Of a DNA stretch of 6,953 nt, positions 1-6,118 are shown one piece after another. A program made the translations under genes and the position numbers. Within the stretch, counting starts at the first letter, position 1. Every line of letters starts with the position of its first letter. The stretch lies in contig JBKJMN010000243.1 of the NCBI GenBank assembly GCA_046596405.1, positions 1 through 6,953 on the forward strand, read 5' to 3'. The DNA comes from PALSA-1004 sp046596405. Lineage in GTDB: Bacteria; Pseudomonadota; Gammaproteobacteria; Burkholderiales; SG8-41. The notes below the pieces were generated by a model. That model ran no database searches. It worked only from the letters and a program-made list of their open reading frames with translations, and had not been told where the DNA came from.

Positions 1-1
1 C

Positions 2-109
2 TTCGAGCCGGACGGCACCAAGTCTCCTTCCGAGGCCGGCCAATTCGTGAAAAGCGAAATGAACAAATGGGGCAGGCTCGTGCGCGAACGTAATATCAAA
101 GTTGAATGA
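2..109 (+). CDS. Bug/TctC-family solute-binding receptor, C-terminal end (5' partial)
   Basis: Only the last 35 residues are present; the gene starts outside the window and ends at TGA 107-109. The tail reads FEPDGTKSPSEAGQFVKSEM, followed by NKWGRLVRERNIKVE. This is the usual end of Bug-type periplasmic binding proteins of tripartite tricarboxylate transporters: a 'G..P..S.P.EF..F...E..KW..VV...GIK.E' pattern. Members of this family sit in the periplasm and bind carboxylates or other small organic acids for uptake. They are very numerous in Burkholderiales, so the ligand cannot be guessed. The receptor may act with the downstream oxidoreductase, but a 400-bp repeat region separates them. Family assignment rests on this short tail only. 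Confidence 0.75.
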   Translation, partial: FEPDGTKSPSEAGQFVKSEMNKWGRLVRERNIKVE

Positions 110-200
110 ATTGGAAAGTTATTAAACCGTTTTTAGCCACGGATAAACACGGATAAACACAGATGAAAATCAAGCTCAGGGTTAATACTTATAGCATTGA

Positions 201-366
201 GCCGCAGATGCACGCAGATAAACGCAGATGAAAAGAACGATCAAAATCAACTCAATGAGCCACAGAGGAACACAGGCAAACACAGATACACACAGATCAA
301 ACCAAGAAAAATATCTCGATTGTGGTTTTGAATTATCTGCGTGTATCTGCGTTCATCTGCGGCTAA
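201..366. repeat. Near-perfect inverted repeat pair inside the array (201-230 / 333-362)
   Basis: The unit at 201-230 (GCCGCAGATG, CACGCAGATA, AACGCAGATG) and the reverse complement of the unit at about 333-362 match over roughly 30 bp with only a few mismatches. Both use the 'CGCAGAT' version of the heptamer, whereas the outer units use 'CACAGAT'. The most similar units thus lie on opposite sides of the centre. They could pair into a stem with a loop of about 100 nt, in DNA or in a transcript reading through from the receptor gene. Confidence 0.7.
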
Positions 367-488
367 CCGGTTTTTGAATCATCTGTGTGTATCTGTGGCT
401 ACCCGTCTTTTGAAATATCCATGTGTATCTGTGGCTGATGGCCTTCCAAATCATCTGAGTGTATCTGTGGTTCATCTGTGGCATATTT
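345..488. repeat. Tandem repeat, exact 36-bp period, four copies
   Basis: Copies begin at 345, 381, 417 and 453. Each carries a roughly 20-bp conserved part (two heptamers 10 bp apart and then GGCT) and a more variable 16-bp part, of which the first two copies share a 'TTTTGAA' core. The third copy has ATCCATG in place of the first heptamer. The fourth has GGTT and a third heptamer in place of the variable part. The period equals neither a CRISPR repeat-plus-spacer unit nor an inverted REP element. The exact 36-bp spacing despite diverged bases suggests tandem duplication followed by point mutation. Confidence 0.85.
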
Positions 489-513
489 TTTTTAATCCAG
501 TGATGGTCGTCCT

Positions 514-1773
514 TTGAAAAAACCGCAAGTCACCGTCATTGGCGCAGGCGTTGTCGGTGTATGTTCCGCGGCATGGCTGCAGCGCGAGGGCTTCAAGGTC
601 ACGCTGATCGACGCCGGTCCGGTGGGCGAAGGCGCGTCTTTCGGCAACGCGGGCAACCTGAGCCCGGGCGCGGTCGTGCCGTACATGATTCCCGGGTTCT
701 GGAAGGAACTACCCGGCTGGCTCGCGCAGAACGGGCCGCTCGCGGTGCGTCCCGCCTATTTTCTGACAGCGCTGCCGTGGCTGCTGACCGCGGTAAAAAC
801 GAGCCGCGCCGAAACCGCCATGCAGACCTCGCGCGCGATGCACGAACTGCACCGCGGTACGCTCGAGGCGTACGCCGAACTCACGCGCGGCACCGGCGCG
901 GCAGCGCTGATCGAGCGCTGCGGCCAGCTTTACGTGTCGACGCGCGAGAACGCGGCGCAGGGCTCGACGGTCACGCAGTCGATGCGCAAGGCGGCCGGAG
1001 TGAAATACACGCTGCTCGATCATATGGAAATCCGCGAGCTCGAGCCCGCGCTCGCGCCCATCTTTAAGAGCGGCATGCTGCTGCCCGACAACGGACGCTG
1101 CAAAAACCCGCACGAACTCGTGCGCCTGATCGCCGCCGAAGCCGGGCGCCACGGCGCCACGATCCAGCGCGGCACAGTCACCGGGTTTCAAACCAACGGC
1201 AGGCACGTCACGGGCATCGTCGTCGACGGCGTCGCGCAAGCCGTCGAGTGCGTGGTAATCGCGGCGGGCGCGGCGTCAGGGCAATTGAGCGCGTGGCTCG
1301 GCACGCCGCTGCCCGTCGAAGCGGAACGCGGCTATCACGTCACGATTGAGGAGCCCGGCGTGATGCCGCGCATCCCGGTCAGCCATGTCGACGCGAAGTT
1401 CGTGTGCTCGCCGATGAATATGGGACTGCGCGTCGCGGGCACCGCCGAATTCGCGGGCTACGATGCGGCACCCGACTGGCGCCGCGCGGAAATGCTCGTC
1501 ACGCAGGCGCGCACGATGTTTCCCGGCCTCAACCTGGCAAAAGTGTCGCGCTGGATGGGACGGCGGCCGAGCCTACCCGACGGCTTGCCGGTACTGGGCA
1601 TCGCGCCGAATTACACCAATGCATTTTTCGCTTTCGGCAACTCGCACTTCGGCATGAGCGCGGGGCCGGTGATGGGCAAAGTCGCGGCGGAACTCGTCGC
1701 CGGGCGCCCGCCGCACATCGCCATCGCGCCTTTCGCGCCCGCGCGGTTTGCGCGTGGCGTCAGGCGCGACTAG
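514..1773 (+). CDS. DadA-like FAD-dependent D-amino acid dehydrogenase / oxidoreductase
   Basis: A 419-residue protein of the DAO (D-amino acid oxidase/DadA) flavoprotein family. The N-terminal dinucleotide-binding motif GAGVVG is at residues 10-15, after a short beta strand, with an acidic residue (D33) closing the second strand. The ASFGNAGN segment (41-48) is the usual position for contact with the FAD isoalloxazine. ERGYH (271-275) and the C-terminal block GRRPSLPDGLPVLG (349-362), followed by FAFGNSHFGMSAGP, are typical FAD-closing motifs of DadA. Length is close to DadA (about 430). The family oxidatively deaminates D-amino acids or related amines, passing electrons to the respiratory chain; the exact substrate is not shown. 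The only usable start is TTG 514-516: an in-frame TAA lies at 493-495, no ATG or GTG lies between, and this start places GxGxxG at the expected distance. No good Shine-Dalgarno sequence precedes it. The start abuts the repeat array. The stop TAG is 4 bp from the stop of the convergent PRC-barrel gene. Confidence 0.88.
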   Translation: MKKPQVTVIGAGVVGVCSAAWLQREGFKVTLIDAGPVGEGASFGNAGNLSPGAVVPYMIPGFWKELPGWLAQNGPLAVRPAYFLTALPWLLTAVKTSRAETAMQTSRAMHELHRGTLEAYAELTRGTGAAALIERCGQLYVSTRENAAQGSTVTQSMRKAAGVKYTLLDHMEIRELEPALAPIFKSGMLLPDNGRCKNPHELVRLIAAEAGRHGATIQRGTVTGFQTNGRHVTGIVVDGVAQAVECVVIAAGAASGQLSAWLGTPLPVEAERGYHVTIEEPGVMPRIPVSHVDAKFVCSPMNMGLRVAGTAEFAGYDAAPDWRRAEMLVTQARTMFPGLNLAKVSRWMGRRPSLPDGLPVLGIAPNYTNAFFAFGNSHFGMSAGPVMGKVAAELVAGRPPHIAIAPFAPARFARGVRRD

Positions 1774-1777
1774 GCGG

Positions 1778-2167
1778 TTATTTTATGTATTCGAATTTGG
1801 GCATCGCCTTGATATCCGCCTTGGTTGCGCCCGGCAGCATGAATTTGCCGTCTTTTTCGAGAATCTGCCCGACCGCAATCGCAACATCGTGCTTGGCCAC
1901 GCCCAGAAAGCCGCCGGCGCCCACGATGAAAAAAGACGCGGTGCCGTCGGGAGCAACGATGAGATCGTCGATCTTGCCGACTTTCTTGTTCTCTTCATTG
2001 TAAACCGTCTTGCCGAGCACTTTTTTCTTGACGCTCCAGCCGGTCGCGATGATCGACAGGTTGTCGGCTTTGAATGTGGTCGAGCCGGCGAGCTGAGCGT
2101 GGGCATTGCCCGCCAAGAGCAGCGGCAGGCAGAGAAATGCTGCGGAGATCGAACGATTGAGTACCAT
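1778..2167 (-). CDS. Exported PRC-barrel domain protein
   Basis: A 129-residue protein. Residues 1-24 are a signal peptide (N-terminal Arg, hydrophobic core FLCLPLLLAG, cleavage motif AHA-Q), predicting a periplasmic product of about 105 residues. The mature part has the PRC-barrel pattern: a strand with 'ASATGWSVKK'-like entry (here IIATGWSVKKKVLG), VYNEENKKVGKIDDLIVAPDG (about 56-75), then a strand FFIVGAGGFLGVAKHDVAI (79-97), and a final short strand near the C-terminus. PRC-barrels are small beta-barrel adaptor domains; exported versions are common in proteobacteria and mostly uncharacterised, so no reaction is assigned. The start at 2167 is chosen over longer in-frame possibilities because it gives the signal peptide and has AAGGGA 7 nt upstream (2175-2180). 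It converges on the DadA-like gene with a 4-bp gap. Confidence 0.85.
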   Translation of the reverse strand: MVLNRSISAAFLCLPLLLAGNAHAQLAGSTTFKADNLSIIATGWSVKKKVLGKTVYNEENKKVGKIDDLIVAPDGTASFFIVGAGGFLGVAKHDVAIAVGQILEKDGKFMLPGATKADIKAMPKFEYIK

Positions 2168-2174
2168 GTGGGAA

Positions 2175-2180
2175 TCCCTT
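2175..2180 (-). promoter_or_regulatory. Ribosome binding site deciding the PRC-barrel start
   Basis: AAGGGA on the minus strand, 7 nt before ATG 2167. It supports the short, signal-peptide start over an upstream in-frame extension that shows no protein-like composition. Confidence 0.6.
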
Positions 2181-2241
2181 CGGTTGGCTGTCATCTGTTG
2201 ATGAGGCCGTCCCACAGTAGCGGGGCGCTTGACGGGCGTCT

Positions 2242-2303
2242 GTGCGGAGCCGCACCGAGGCGGGCGGACGCATTGCGGCGGCGCCTCTTCGGGGTCCACC
2301 CCG
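2242..2303. other. Two perfect short hairpins downstream of the MBL-fold gene
   Basis: CGGGGT-CC-ACCCCG (2290-2303) begins 2 nt beyond the stop codon of the hydrolase gene, and GTGCGG-AG-CCGCAC (2242-2255) follows 34 nt on. Both have 6-bp perfect stems. Neither is followed by a T-run in the direction of transcription (minus strand), so they are not canonical intrinsic terminators. They could protect the 3' end of the transcript or be chance in GC-rich DNA. Confidence 0.35.
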
Positions 2304-2304
2304 G

Positions 2305-3585
2305 CTAGCGCGCCGTTCGATTCATATGCGCGGGCGCATGCACCGCCGTCCACGCTTCCCGCAGCCGCGCCGGATTCGCAGCAGTCACACCCGACCACAA
2401 CGACGCAAACACGCCCTCGCCGCAGTCGTCGCCCAACGACGTCGACGCCACCATGCGCACCGCGTCGCGCATCGCTTTGCTGAACTTCTGGGCGTCGGCG
2501 AAACCGAGTTTCTTCTTGACCTCGCTATTGGGTCGCGCCGCCACGCCGCGCGCATCAATCCGGTAGCTGTCGAAGTACTGCTGCTGCGGCATCAGCCCGA
2601 CCTTCTCCGCGTCGAGGTAAGCCTTCAGCGCATCGTCCTTGAACGGAAAAGGCAGGCCCGGCCAGAACGGATTGAAAAGACCATCCCAGTGGCTGGGCAC
2701 ATAGACTTTCGGACGGATCACCGGCACGATCAGCCTGGCGACCGCCGCCCCGCCCGTGCCTATCCACGCGTCGACGCTGTTCAGACCCGCATCCTTCATC
2801 GCCGCCGCGAGATTGGCAAGCGGCGCGCCGTAATTCACGCCGTCGACATGGATGTCGCGGTCGAGATCGAACGCGCTGGCGGAAGTCTGCACGAAGAAGC
2901 TCGCCTTGTGGCCGGGCCGCTCGACGGTGAACAGGTACGCGCGTCCGCCGCCGCCGTTCGGATAATCCTCGCCGACGCCGGCGCGCAGGTTGCCGGACGC
3001 GTCCGGGATCGGCGGATCGTACAGCTCGCGCGCGAAGTGCTGGATCGGGTTCGACGTGTCGCCGCTGTGATTGAAGCGCACCACGCGCACCGTCACGCCA
3101 TGGCCGAGATCTATTTTTTCGCCGCCGTTGACGACCCTGCACTGCGTCGCCGCCACGCCCTGCGCGGCTGCCTGCATGCAGCTCGATCTTCCGCCTATCA
3201 TCGTCGCGCCGGTGAGCCGCGCCCACGTCGGGGTATCCCACGAATGATCCCAGTGGCTGTGCCCGGACAGCACGTAATCGAGTTTCGCGCCGCCCAGCAC
3301 GGCATCGCGCACTTTGGTAACGGCTGCGACGTCGACCGGTGCCGCGGCCTTGGTGTACGCATATTGGTCGCCGGGAAAGCTTTTCGGCGCGTAGAAGAAC
3401 GGCGGGCCCGGCAAGCGGCTGACGTAGCCGTCGAGCACGATGCGCAGGTCGCCGATTCTGATATACCAGTTGGAGATCGACATCCAGGTGAGTTCGATTT
3501 CCGGCGCGTCCGCCGCGCGCGCGGGCATCGCCGCCGCCAACGACAGCGCCGCAACACCGGCGATAAAGCAGGTTTTGATGTTCAT
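2305..3585 (-). CDS. Exported metallo-beta-lactamase-fold hydrolase
   Basis: A 426-residue protein. Residues 1-24 form a signal peptide (hydrophobic core IAGVAALSLAAA, cleavage after ARA), so it is likely periplasmic. The metal-binding signature HxHxDH is HSHWDH at 109-114, after the typical strand LDYVLSG. Further candidate ligands are H173 in RFNHSGD and H299 in VPSHWDG, the positions where MBL-fold enzymes usually supply the third and last histidines. The N-terminal segment ELTWMSISNWYIRIGDLRIV (31-50) is the standard first beta-sheet, where MBL proteins present 'G..ILID'. The family hydrolyses esters, lactones, lactams, phosphodiesters or other bonds; no substrate is visible. The C-terminal 100 residues carry no motif I recognise. 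The start at 3585 is supported by GGGGGA 7 nt upstream and by the signal peptide; the same frame stays open for about 214 more codons only because it is the shadow of the hydratase gene. It lies 131 bp downstream of the hydratase gene. Confidence 0.85.
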   Translation of the reverse strand: MNIKTCFIAGVAALSLAAAMPARAADAPEIELTWMSISNWYIRIGDLRIVLDGYVSRLPGPPFFYAPKSFPGDQYAYTKAAAPVDVAAVTKVRDAVLGGAKLDYVLSGHSHWDHSWDTPTWARLTGATMIGGRSSCMQAAAQGVAATQCRVVNGGEKIDLGHGVTVRVVRFNHSGDTSNPIQHFARELYDPPIPDASGNLRAGVGEDYPNGGGGRAYLFTVERPGHKASFFVQTSASAFDLDRDIHVDGVNYGAPLANLAAAMKDAGLNSVDAWIGTGGAAVARLIVPVIRPKVYVPSHWDGLFNPFWPGLPFPFKDDALKAYLDAEKVGLMPQQQYFDSYRIDARGVAARPNSEVKKKLGFADAQKFSKAMRDAVRMVASTSLGDDCGEGVFASLWSGVTAANPARLREAWTAVHAPAHMNRTAR

Positions 3586-3592
3586 TTTTATG

Positions 3593-3598
3593 TCCCCC
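3593..3598 (-). promoter_or_regulatory. Ribosome binding site deciding the MBL-hydrolase start
   Basis: GGGGGA on the minus strand, 7 nt before ATG 3585. It fixes the start in an open frame that extends far upstream into the neighbouring gene. Confidence 0.6.
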
Positions 3599-3716
3599 GA
3601 AATGACGGTCTCCAGTTTACCGGGATCGCCGCACATCAGCGCTACCCGGCGGAGCGATTTCCTCCAGCGGTTGGCCCGCCGCGCGCCCCGATTCCAAGCG
3701 GACGGCATGGCCGAAA

Positions 3717-4499
3717 TCAATCGGGCTTGCGTTCCTTGCGCACGAAGCCGCCGAGCTTTTCTTTCCACTCGTCGGAATGCATGCAGCCGACCCACGCTTC
3801 GTTGTCGAACCGCAGACCCGGGGTGAGCCCGACCTCCTGCGATTGATTCATTGCCGACTTCGATTGCACGACGCCGATCGACGGATTCGCGGCGATGCGT
3901 TTCGCCATCGCCATCGTTTCCTCCATGACCTTGTCGTGCGGCACAACTTTGTTCACCAGGCCGAGTTCCGCCGCTTCTTTGGCGTCCCAGCGCCGGCCGG
4001 TGAAAATGAGTTCTTTTGCTTTCTGGATGCCGACCAGACGCGGCAGCCGCTGGCATGCGCCGCCGCCCGGAAAGAAGCCGTGCGTCGTCTCCGGCAGTGA
4101 AAAGATCGCGCGCTCGGACGCGATGCTGATGTCGCACTGGAGCACGAGCTCGAAACCGCCGGCCATGCAATAACCGTTGATCGCGGCGAGCACGGGCTTG
4201 CGCACGTTGGCGACCATGCTGGTCCATTTCGCGACCACGTTGAGACGGTCGTGCACCATCGCGGCGGTGGTGCGTCCCGCGCGCTCCTTGAGATCGGCGC
4301 CGCTGCAGAAAGCCTTGTCACCGGCGCCGGTGATCACGATTACGCGCACCTTGTCGTCGAGATCGAGCTGCGGAAACAAAACGGTGAGCTCGCTGCGCAA
4401 CTGTGAATTGAGGGAATTCATCGCTTCGGGACGATTCAGCGTGACGACGGCGACGCCATCGGCGATCGAAAGGAGGTGCAAAGGGGTAGGTGCGTTCAT
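3717..4499 (-). CDS. Enoyl-CoA hydratase/isomerase (crotonase family)
   Basis: A 260-residue cytoplasmic protein of full crotonase length. The CoA-binding and oxyanion-hole motifs are present: AFCSGADLKE (63-72) and NGYCMAGGFEL (108-118). Both catalytic glutamates of true hydratases are in place: E117 in GGFEL (matching E144 of rat mitochondrial hydratase) and E137 in LPETTHGFFPGGG (matching E164). This favours water addition to 2-enoyl-CoA in beta-oxidation or in degradation of branched or aromatic acids, over a dehalogenase or decarboxylase role. The start at 4499 has GAGGA 8 nt upstream (4508-4512). A 217-bp gap separates it from the metalloprotease gene upstream; the minus strand there contains a CATAAAAT stretch near 4558-4565 that could be a -10 element, with no clear -35. 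The chain length it acts on cannot be told. Confidence 0.92.
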   Translation of the reverse strand: MNAPTPLHLLSIADGVAVVTLNRPEAMNSLNSQLRSELTVLFPQLDLDDKVRVIVITGAGDKAFCSGADLKERAGRTTAAMVHDRLNVVAKWTSMVANVRKPVLAAINGYCMAGGFELVLQCDISIASERAIFSLPETTHGFFPGGGACQRLPRLVGIQKAKELIFTGRRWDAKEAAELGLVNKVVPHDKVMEETMAMAKRIAANPSIGVVQSKSAMNQSQEVGLTPGLRFDNEAWVGCMHSDEWKEKLGGFVRKERKPD

Positions 4500-4716
4500 C
4501 GGAATTATCCTCGGGTTGAAGGTCGGCTGAAGCCGGCGTGGTGGCGTGACAGCCCGTCATTTTATGCCATCCGCGCTTGCCTGCGCGGCGGGCGGGGCGG
4601 ACGCTTTTGACATGCCCGGCCCGCTCGCGGTGAGACAACTATAACTTGCCGTGCATGGCGATCTTCCGTGCTCCCGGGACGCGCATGCAGTATTGGCTCG
4701 ACGAGCTTTAGGCGGC

Positions 4717-5400
4717 CTATTTGCGCGGCGCCGGAGCGCCCGCGCGGCGCGTGAGCAAGCCGTTGGCTTGCGCGACCGTGCGCAGGCGCTCGCACTGCGC
4801 CGCGGTCAGCCGCGTGTTCGCGGGCGCCGTGGTCGGACGCATCAGGTTGCCGGGTGCGTCGGTGTGGTCGCCGCTGTCGGAGAGCACGTGCACGAGCTCG
4901 TGCGCGATCGCGAACGGCAGATCGTTCGCGCCGTACGCAAACCAGATCGTGTTGGTGAGCTCGGGGCGCGTCTGCGCGTTCGAAAGCCCGATCGCTTCCG
5001 CGTCGTACGCGGGCTGGCTGTACGTGTCGTCGACGAACAGCAGCGCCGGCTTGGCGACGGTAATCTGGCGTAAAAGCTCGCGCGACACCGGCGTCGAAAA
5101 AAAATGAAACCGCAGCGGCGTTTCGAGTATCCGCAGCTCGACGCTCGCCGCGGCGACGCCGCATTGCGTGAGCATCGGCAGCGCGTCGAGGACCGCCGCG
5201 GTAATGTCGCCAGGCAGCCACCGCGAGCCTTTGAATGCGTACAACGATAACTTCAGTTCGTGCGTCGCCGCTGTGGGCGCGGGCAGCAGCTCGGCGGGCA
5301 CGCTGCGCGTCTCGATCACGCGTACCGAATCGGCCGCGAAAACTGCCGTGCCCGGTACGAGCAGCAAAACGGCGAGCAGCCGGACTGCGAAAGCGGGCAT
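4717..5400 (-). CDS. Exported HExxH metalloprotease-like protein
   Basis: A 227-residue protein. Residues 1-22 are a signal peptide (VRLLAVLLLVPGTAVFA-A). The centre has no motif I recognise. The C-terminal third carries AHELVHVLSDSGDH (166-179): the zinc-binding HExxH is H167-E168-x-x-H171, with a possible third ligand H179. TDAPGNLM follows, with NLM at 185-187 placed like the Met-turn of metzincins. The third histidine is 12 residues after the first, not 10 as in the metzincin consensus HExxHxxGxxH, so this would be a variant. Residues P125-D150 (DDTYSQP, SNAQTRPEL) are polar and may be surface loops. The ATG at 5400 overlaps the stop of the upstream gene as TGATG, with AAGGG only 3 nt before, pointing to translational coupling. 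Proteolytic activity is inferred from the motif alone. Confidence 0.7.
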   Translation of the reverse strand: MPAFAVRLLAVLLLVPGTAVFAADSVRVIETRSVPAELLPAPTAATHELKLSLYAFKGSRWLPGDITAAVLDALPMLTQCGVAAASVELRILETPLRFHFFSTPVSRELLRQITVAKPALLFVDDTYSQPAYDAEAIGLSNAQTRPELTNTIWFAYGANDLPFAIAHELVHVLSDSGDHTDAPGNLMRPTTAPANTRLTAAQCERLRTVAQANGLLTRRAGAPAPRK

Positions 5401-5753
5401 CAGCCCTTGATCACTTTATGCAGTGTGTGATGGCGATTGCGCGTGTACGGGCGCACCTGCGCCGCCCAGCGTCCGGCGTCTACGGCCTGCGCGAATGCCG
5501 CACTCGTCAACACGTCGGGGTTCGTGAGTTCGAGTATGCACGTGTAGCGCGGCCCCGCGGGCTCGACCGTTTTGGTCTCCCCACCCATCGTGACGCGCAG
5601 CGTGTCGGCCTTCAGGCGCGTCGCCGACACCACGCCCGGCACCTTGGACAAATACGGAATGTGCTCGGTGTCGTAGACCTCGTTGAACAGCGCTTCCTTG
5701 TCGGGGTCGACGTCCATCGAGGCCGTGAATATCCAGTTACCGGTGACGGGCAT
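5400..5753 (-). CDS. Small dimeric alpha/beta-barrel (EthD/DUF4286-like) protein
   Basis: A 117-residue protein without signal peptide. The pattern MDVDPDKEALFNEVYDTEHI (13-32), then PYLSKVPGVVSATR (33-46), is the helix-loop-strand of ferredoxin-like dimeric alpha/beta-barrel proteins, which typically read 'D.....FN.WYD.EHIP.LL.VPGF..A.R'. A second strand, YTCILEL (70-76), precedes the second helix, as expected for this fold. Such proteins occur as monooxygenase-like or dehydratase-like accessory enzymes of catabolic pathways, but most are uncharacterised; no reaction is assigned. AAGGAA lies 9 nt before ATG 5753. Its stop TGA overlaps the ATG of the exported metalloprotease-like gene by one base, so the two are co-translated. 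Pairing a cytoplasmic barrel protein with a secreted protease has no obvious explanation. Confidence 0.75.
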   Translation of the reverse strand: MPVTGNWIFTASMDVDPDKEALFNEVYDTEHIPYLSKVPGVVSATRLKADTLRVTMGGETKTVEPAGPRYTCILELTNPDVLTSAAFAQAVDAGRWAAQVRPYTRNRHHTLHKVIKG

Positions 5754-5816
5754 GAGGTGAGTTTCCTTGCGCGTGGTAAATTGCGGTTTTCGACCTAAGA
5801 CGGAACTAGCGATTTC

Positions 5817-5880
5817 TCCAAACGTCGCGAATCAAGCACGGTCCGCTTGCGGACCGCTGTCTTGAAACCGTTCGTTAAAC
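5817..5880 (-). other. attC-like hairpin after the DUF2442 gene (candidate integron recombination site)
   Basis: Read on the minus strand, the element starts with GTTTAAC (5880-5874), a match to the RYYYAAC inverse core, with the DUF2442 stop TAA inside it. An imperfect stem follows: CAAG pairs with CTTG (5861-5864 / 5833-5836), CA with TG (5858-5859 / 5837-5838), and CGGTCCGC with GCGGACCG (5839-5846 / 5849-5856). Two single unpaired bases, at 5860 and 5857, are both on the same arm. Then come 8-9 unpaired bases and GTTTGGA (5823-5817), only a partial match to the core GTTRRRY. Length (64 bp), unpaired spacers, same-side bulges and a stop codon in the first box are all attC traits. The off-consensus second box and absence of an integrase in the window keep confidence low. 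The lack of a T-run on either side argues against an intrinsic terminator. Confidence 0.35.
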
Positions 5881-6114
5881 GGTAATCGCTATGCGTTCGC
5901 GAAGAAATTCGGGTGCGAAATCTGCACCGTTTGGCCATGTGAGCGTGTGGCAAGCGACCGAAAATCGCTTGAACTGCTCAAGGTCGCGAAGCGCGCCAAA
6001 AACGGGCCCATCGAGTTCGGATGCGAGATTCACTTCTCCGTCAGCGCCGTCGCTGAATTTCAGTCGCACTACGTAATCTCGGACGTGCTGCGCCTCAAGA
6101 ACATGAAGAAACAT
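5875..6114 (-). CDS. DUF2442 domain protein
   Basis: A 79-residue protein matching the whole DUF2442 domain: VRDYVVRLKFSDGADGEVNL (11-30), LDGPVFGALRD (34-44), and the hallmark TWPNGADFAPEFL (59-71). The fold is small and cytoplasmic; its biochemical role is not established. DUF2442 genes are often found next to DUF4160 genes, as here, and the pair behaves like a toxin-antitoxin-type or other accessory two-gene module; the TA idea is inference. The ATG at 6114 lies 4 nt after the stop of the DUF4160 frame, and its GGAG ribosome binding site (6122-6125) is inside the end of that frame, so the two were designed to be co-expressed. The stop TAA is embedded in the GTTTAAC box of the attC-like element. 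The gene itself looks intact. Confidence 0.85.
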   Translation of the reverse strand: MFLHVLEAQHVRDYVVRLKFSDGADGEVNLASELDGPVFGALRDLEQFKRFSVACHTLTWPNGADFAPEFLRERIAITV

Positions 6115-6118
6115 CGCG

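Larger units (their letters stand above)
136..488. repeat. Phased CACAGAT-type repeat array with inverted arms (gene-free region 110-513)
   Basis: This fills most of the 404-bp gap between the receptor gene and the oxidoreductase; I see no gene in it. The basic element is a heptamer, C[A/G]C[A/G]GAT on the left and ATCTG[T/C]G on the right, repeated 2-4 times per unit at a spacing of 10 bp (once 11). Left-arm heptamers start at 138/148/158, 203/213/223 and 261/271/281/291. Right-arm heptamers start at 335/345/355, 381/391, 417/427 and 453/463/474. The left and right arms are in opposite orientation around a centre near 303-330, so the strands could form a large cruciform. Base composition is much more AT-rich than the flanking genes. 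I recall similar 'CACAGATxAACACAGAT' stretches in intergenic DNA of many unrelated bacteria, but cannot verify this here and know of no established function. Confidence 0.9.

Noticed and set aside
136..488. CRISPR array
   Set aside because: Repeats are diverged, the 36-bp period includes both conserved and variable parts, orientation flips in the middle, and there are no cas genes.
709..1239. Minus-strand open frame inside the oxidoreductase gene
   Set aside because: It is the shadow of a confidently assigned FAD enzyme in GC-rich DNA; no motif, RBS or family resemblance.
2168..2398. Upstream extension of the PRC-barrel frame to about 206 residues
   Set aside because: The signal peptide and AAGGGA site fix the start at 2167; the extra residues look non-coding and cover hairpins.
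2242..3846. Long open frame on the plus strand opposite the hydrolase and hydratase genes
   Set aside because: It is the antisense shadow of two well-supported genes, is Arg/His-rich with low complexity, and matches no family.
3586..4227. Upstream extension of the MBL-fold hydrolase frame to about 640 residues
   Set aside because: The extension is the hydratase gene read in another frame; a signal peptide and RBS define the start at 3585.
4469..4478. Perfect Shine-Dalgarno sequence AAAGGAGGTG on the plus strand
   Set aside because: It lies antisense within the hydratase gene, and no start codon at suitable distance opens a credible frame.
5839..5856. Rho-independent terminator (CGGTCCGC-TT-GCGGACCG)
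   Set aside because: The stem is strong, but neither strand has a T-run after it, and it sits within a larger bulged hairpin better described as attC-like.
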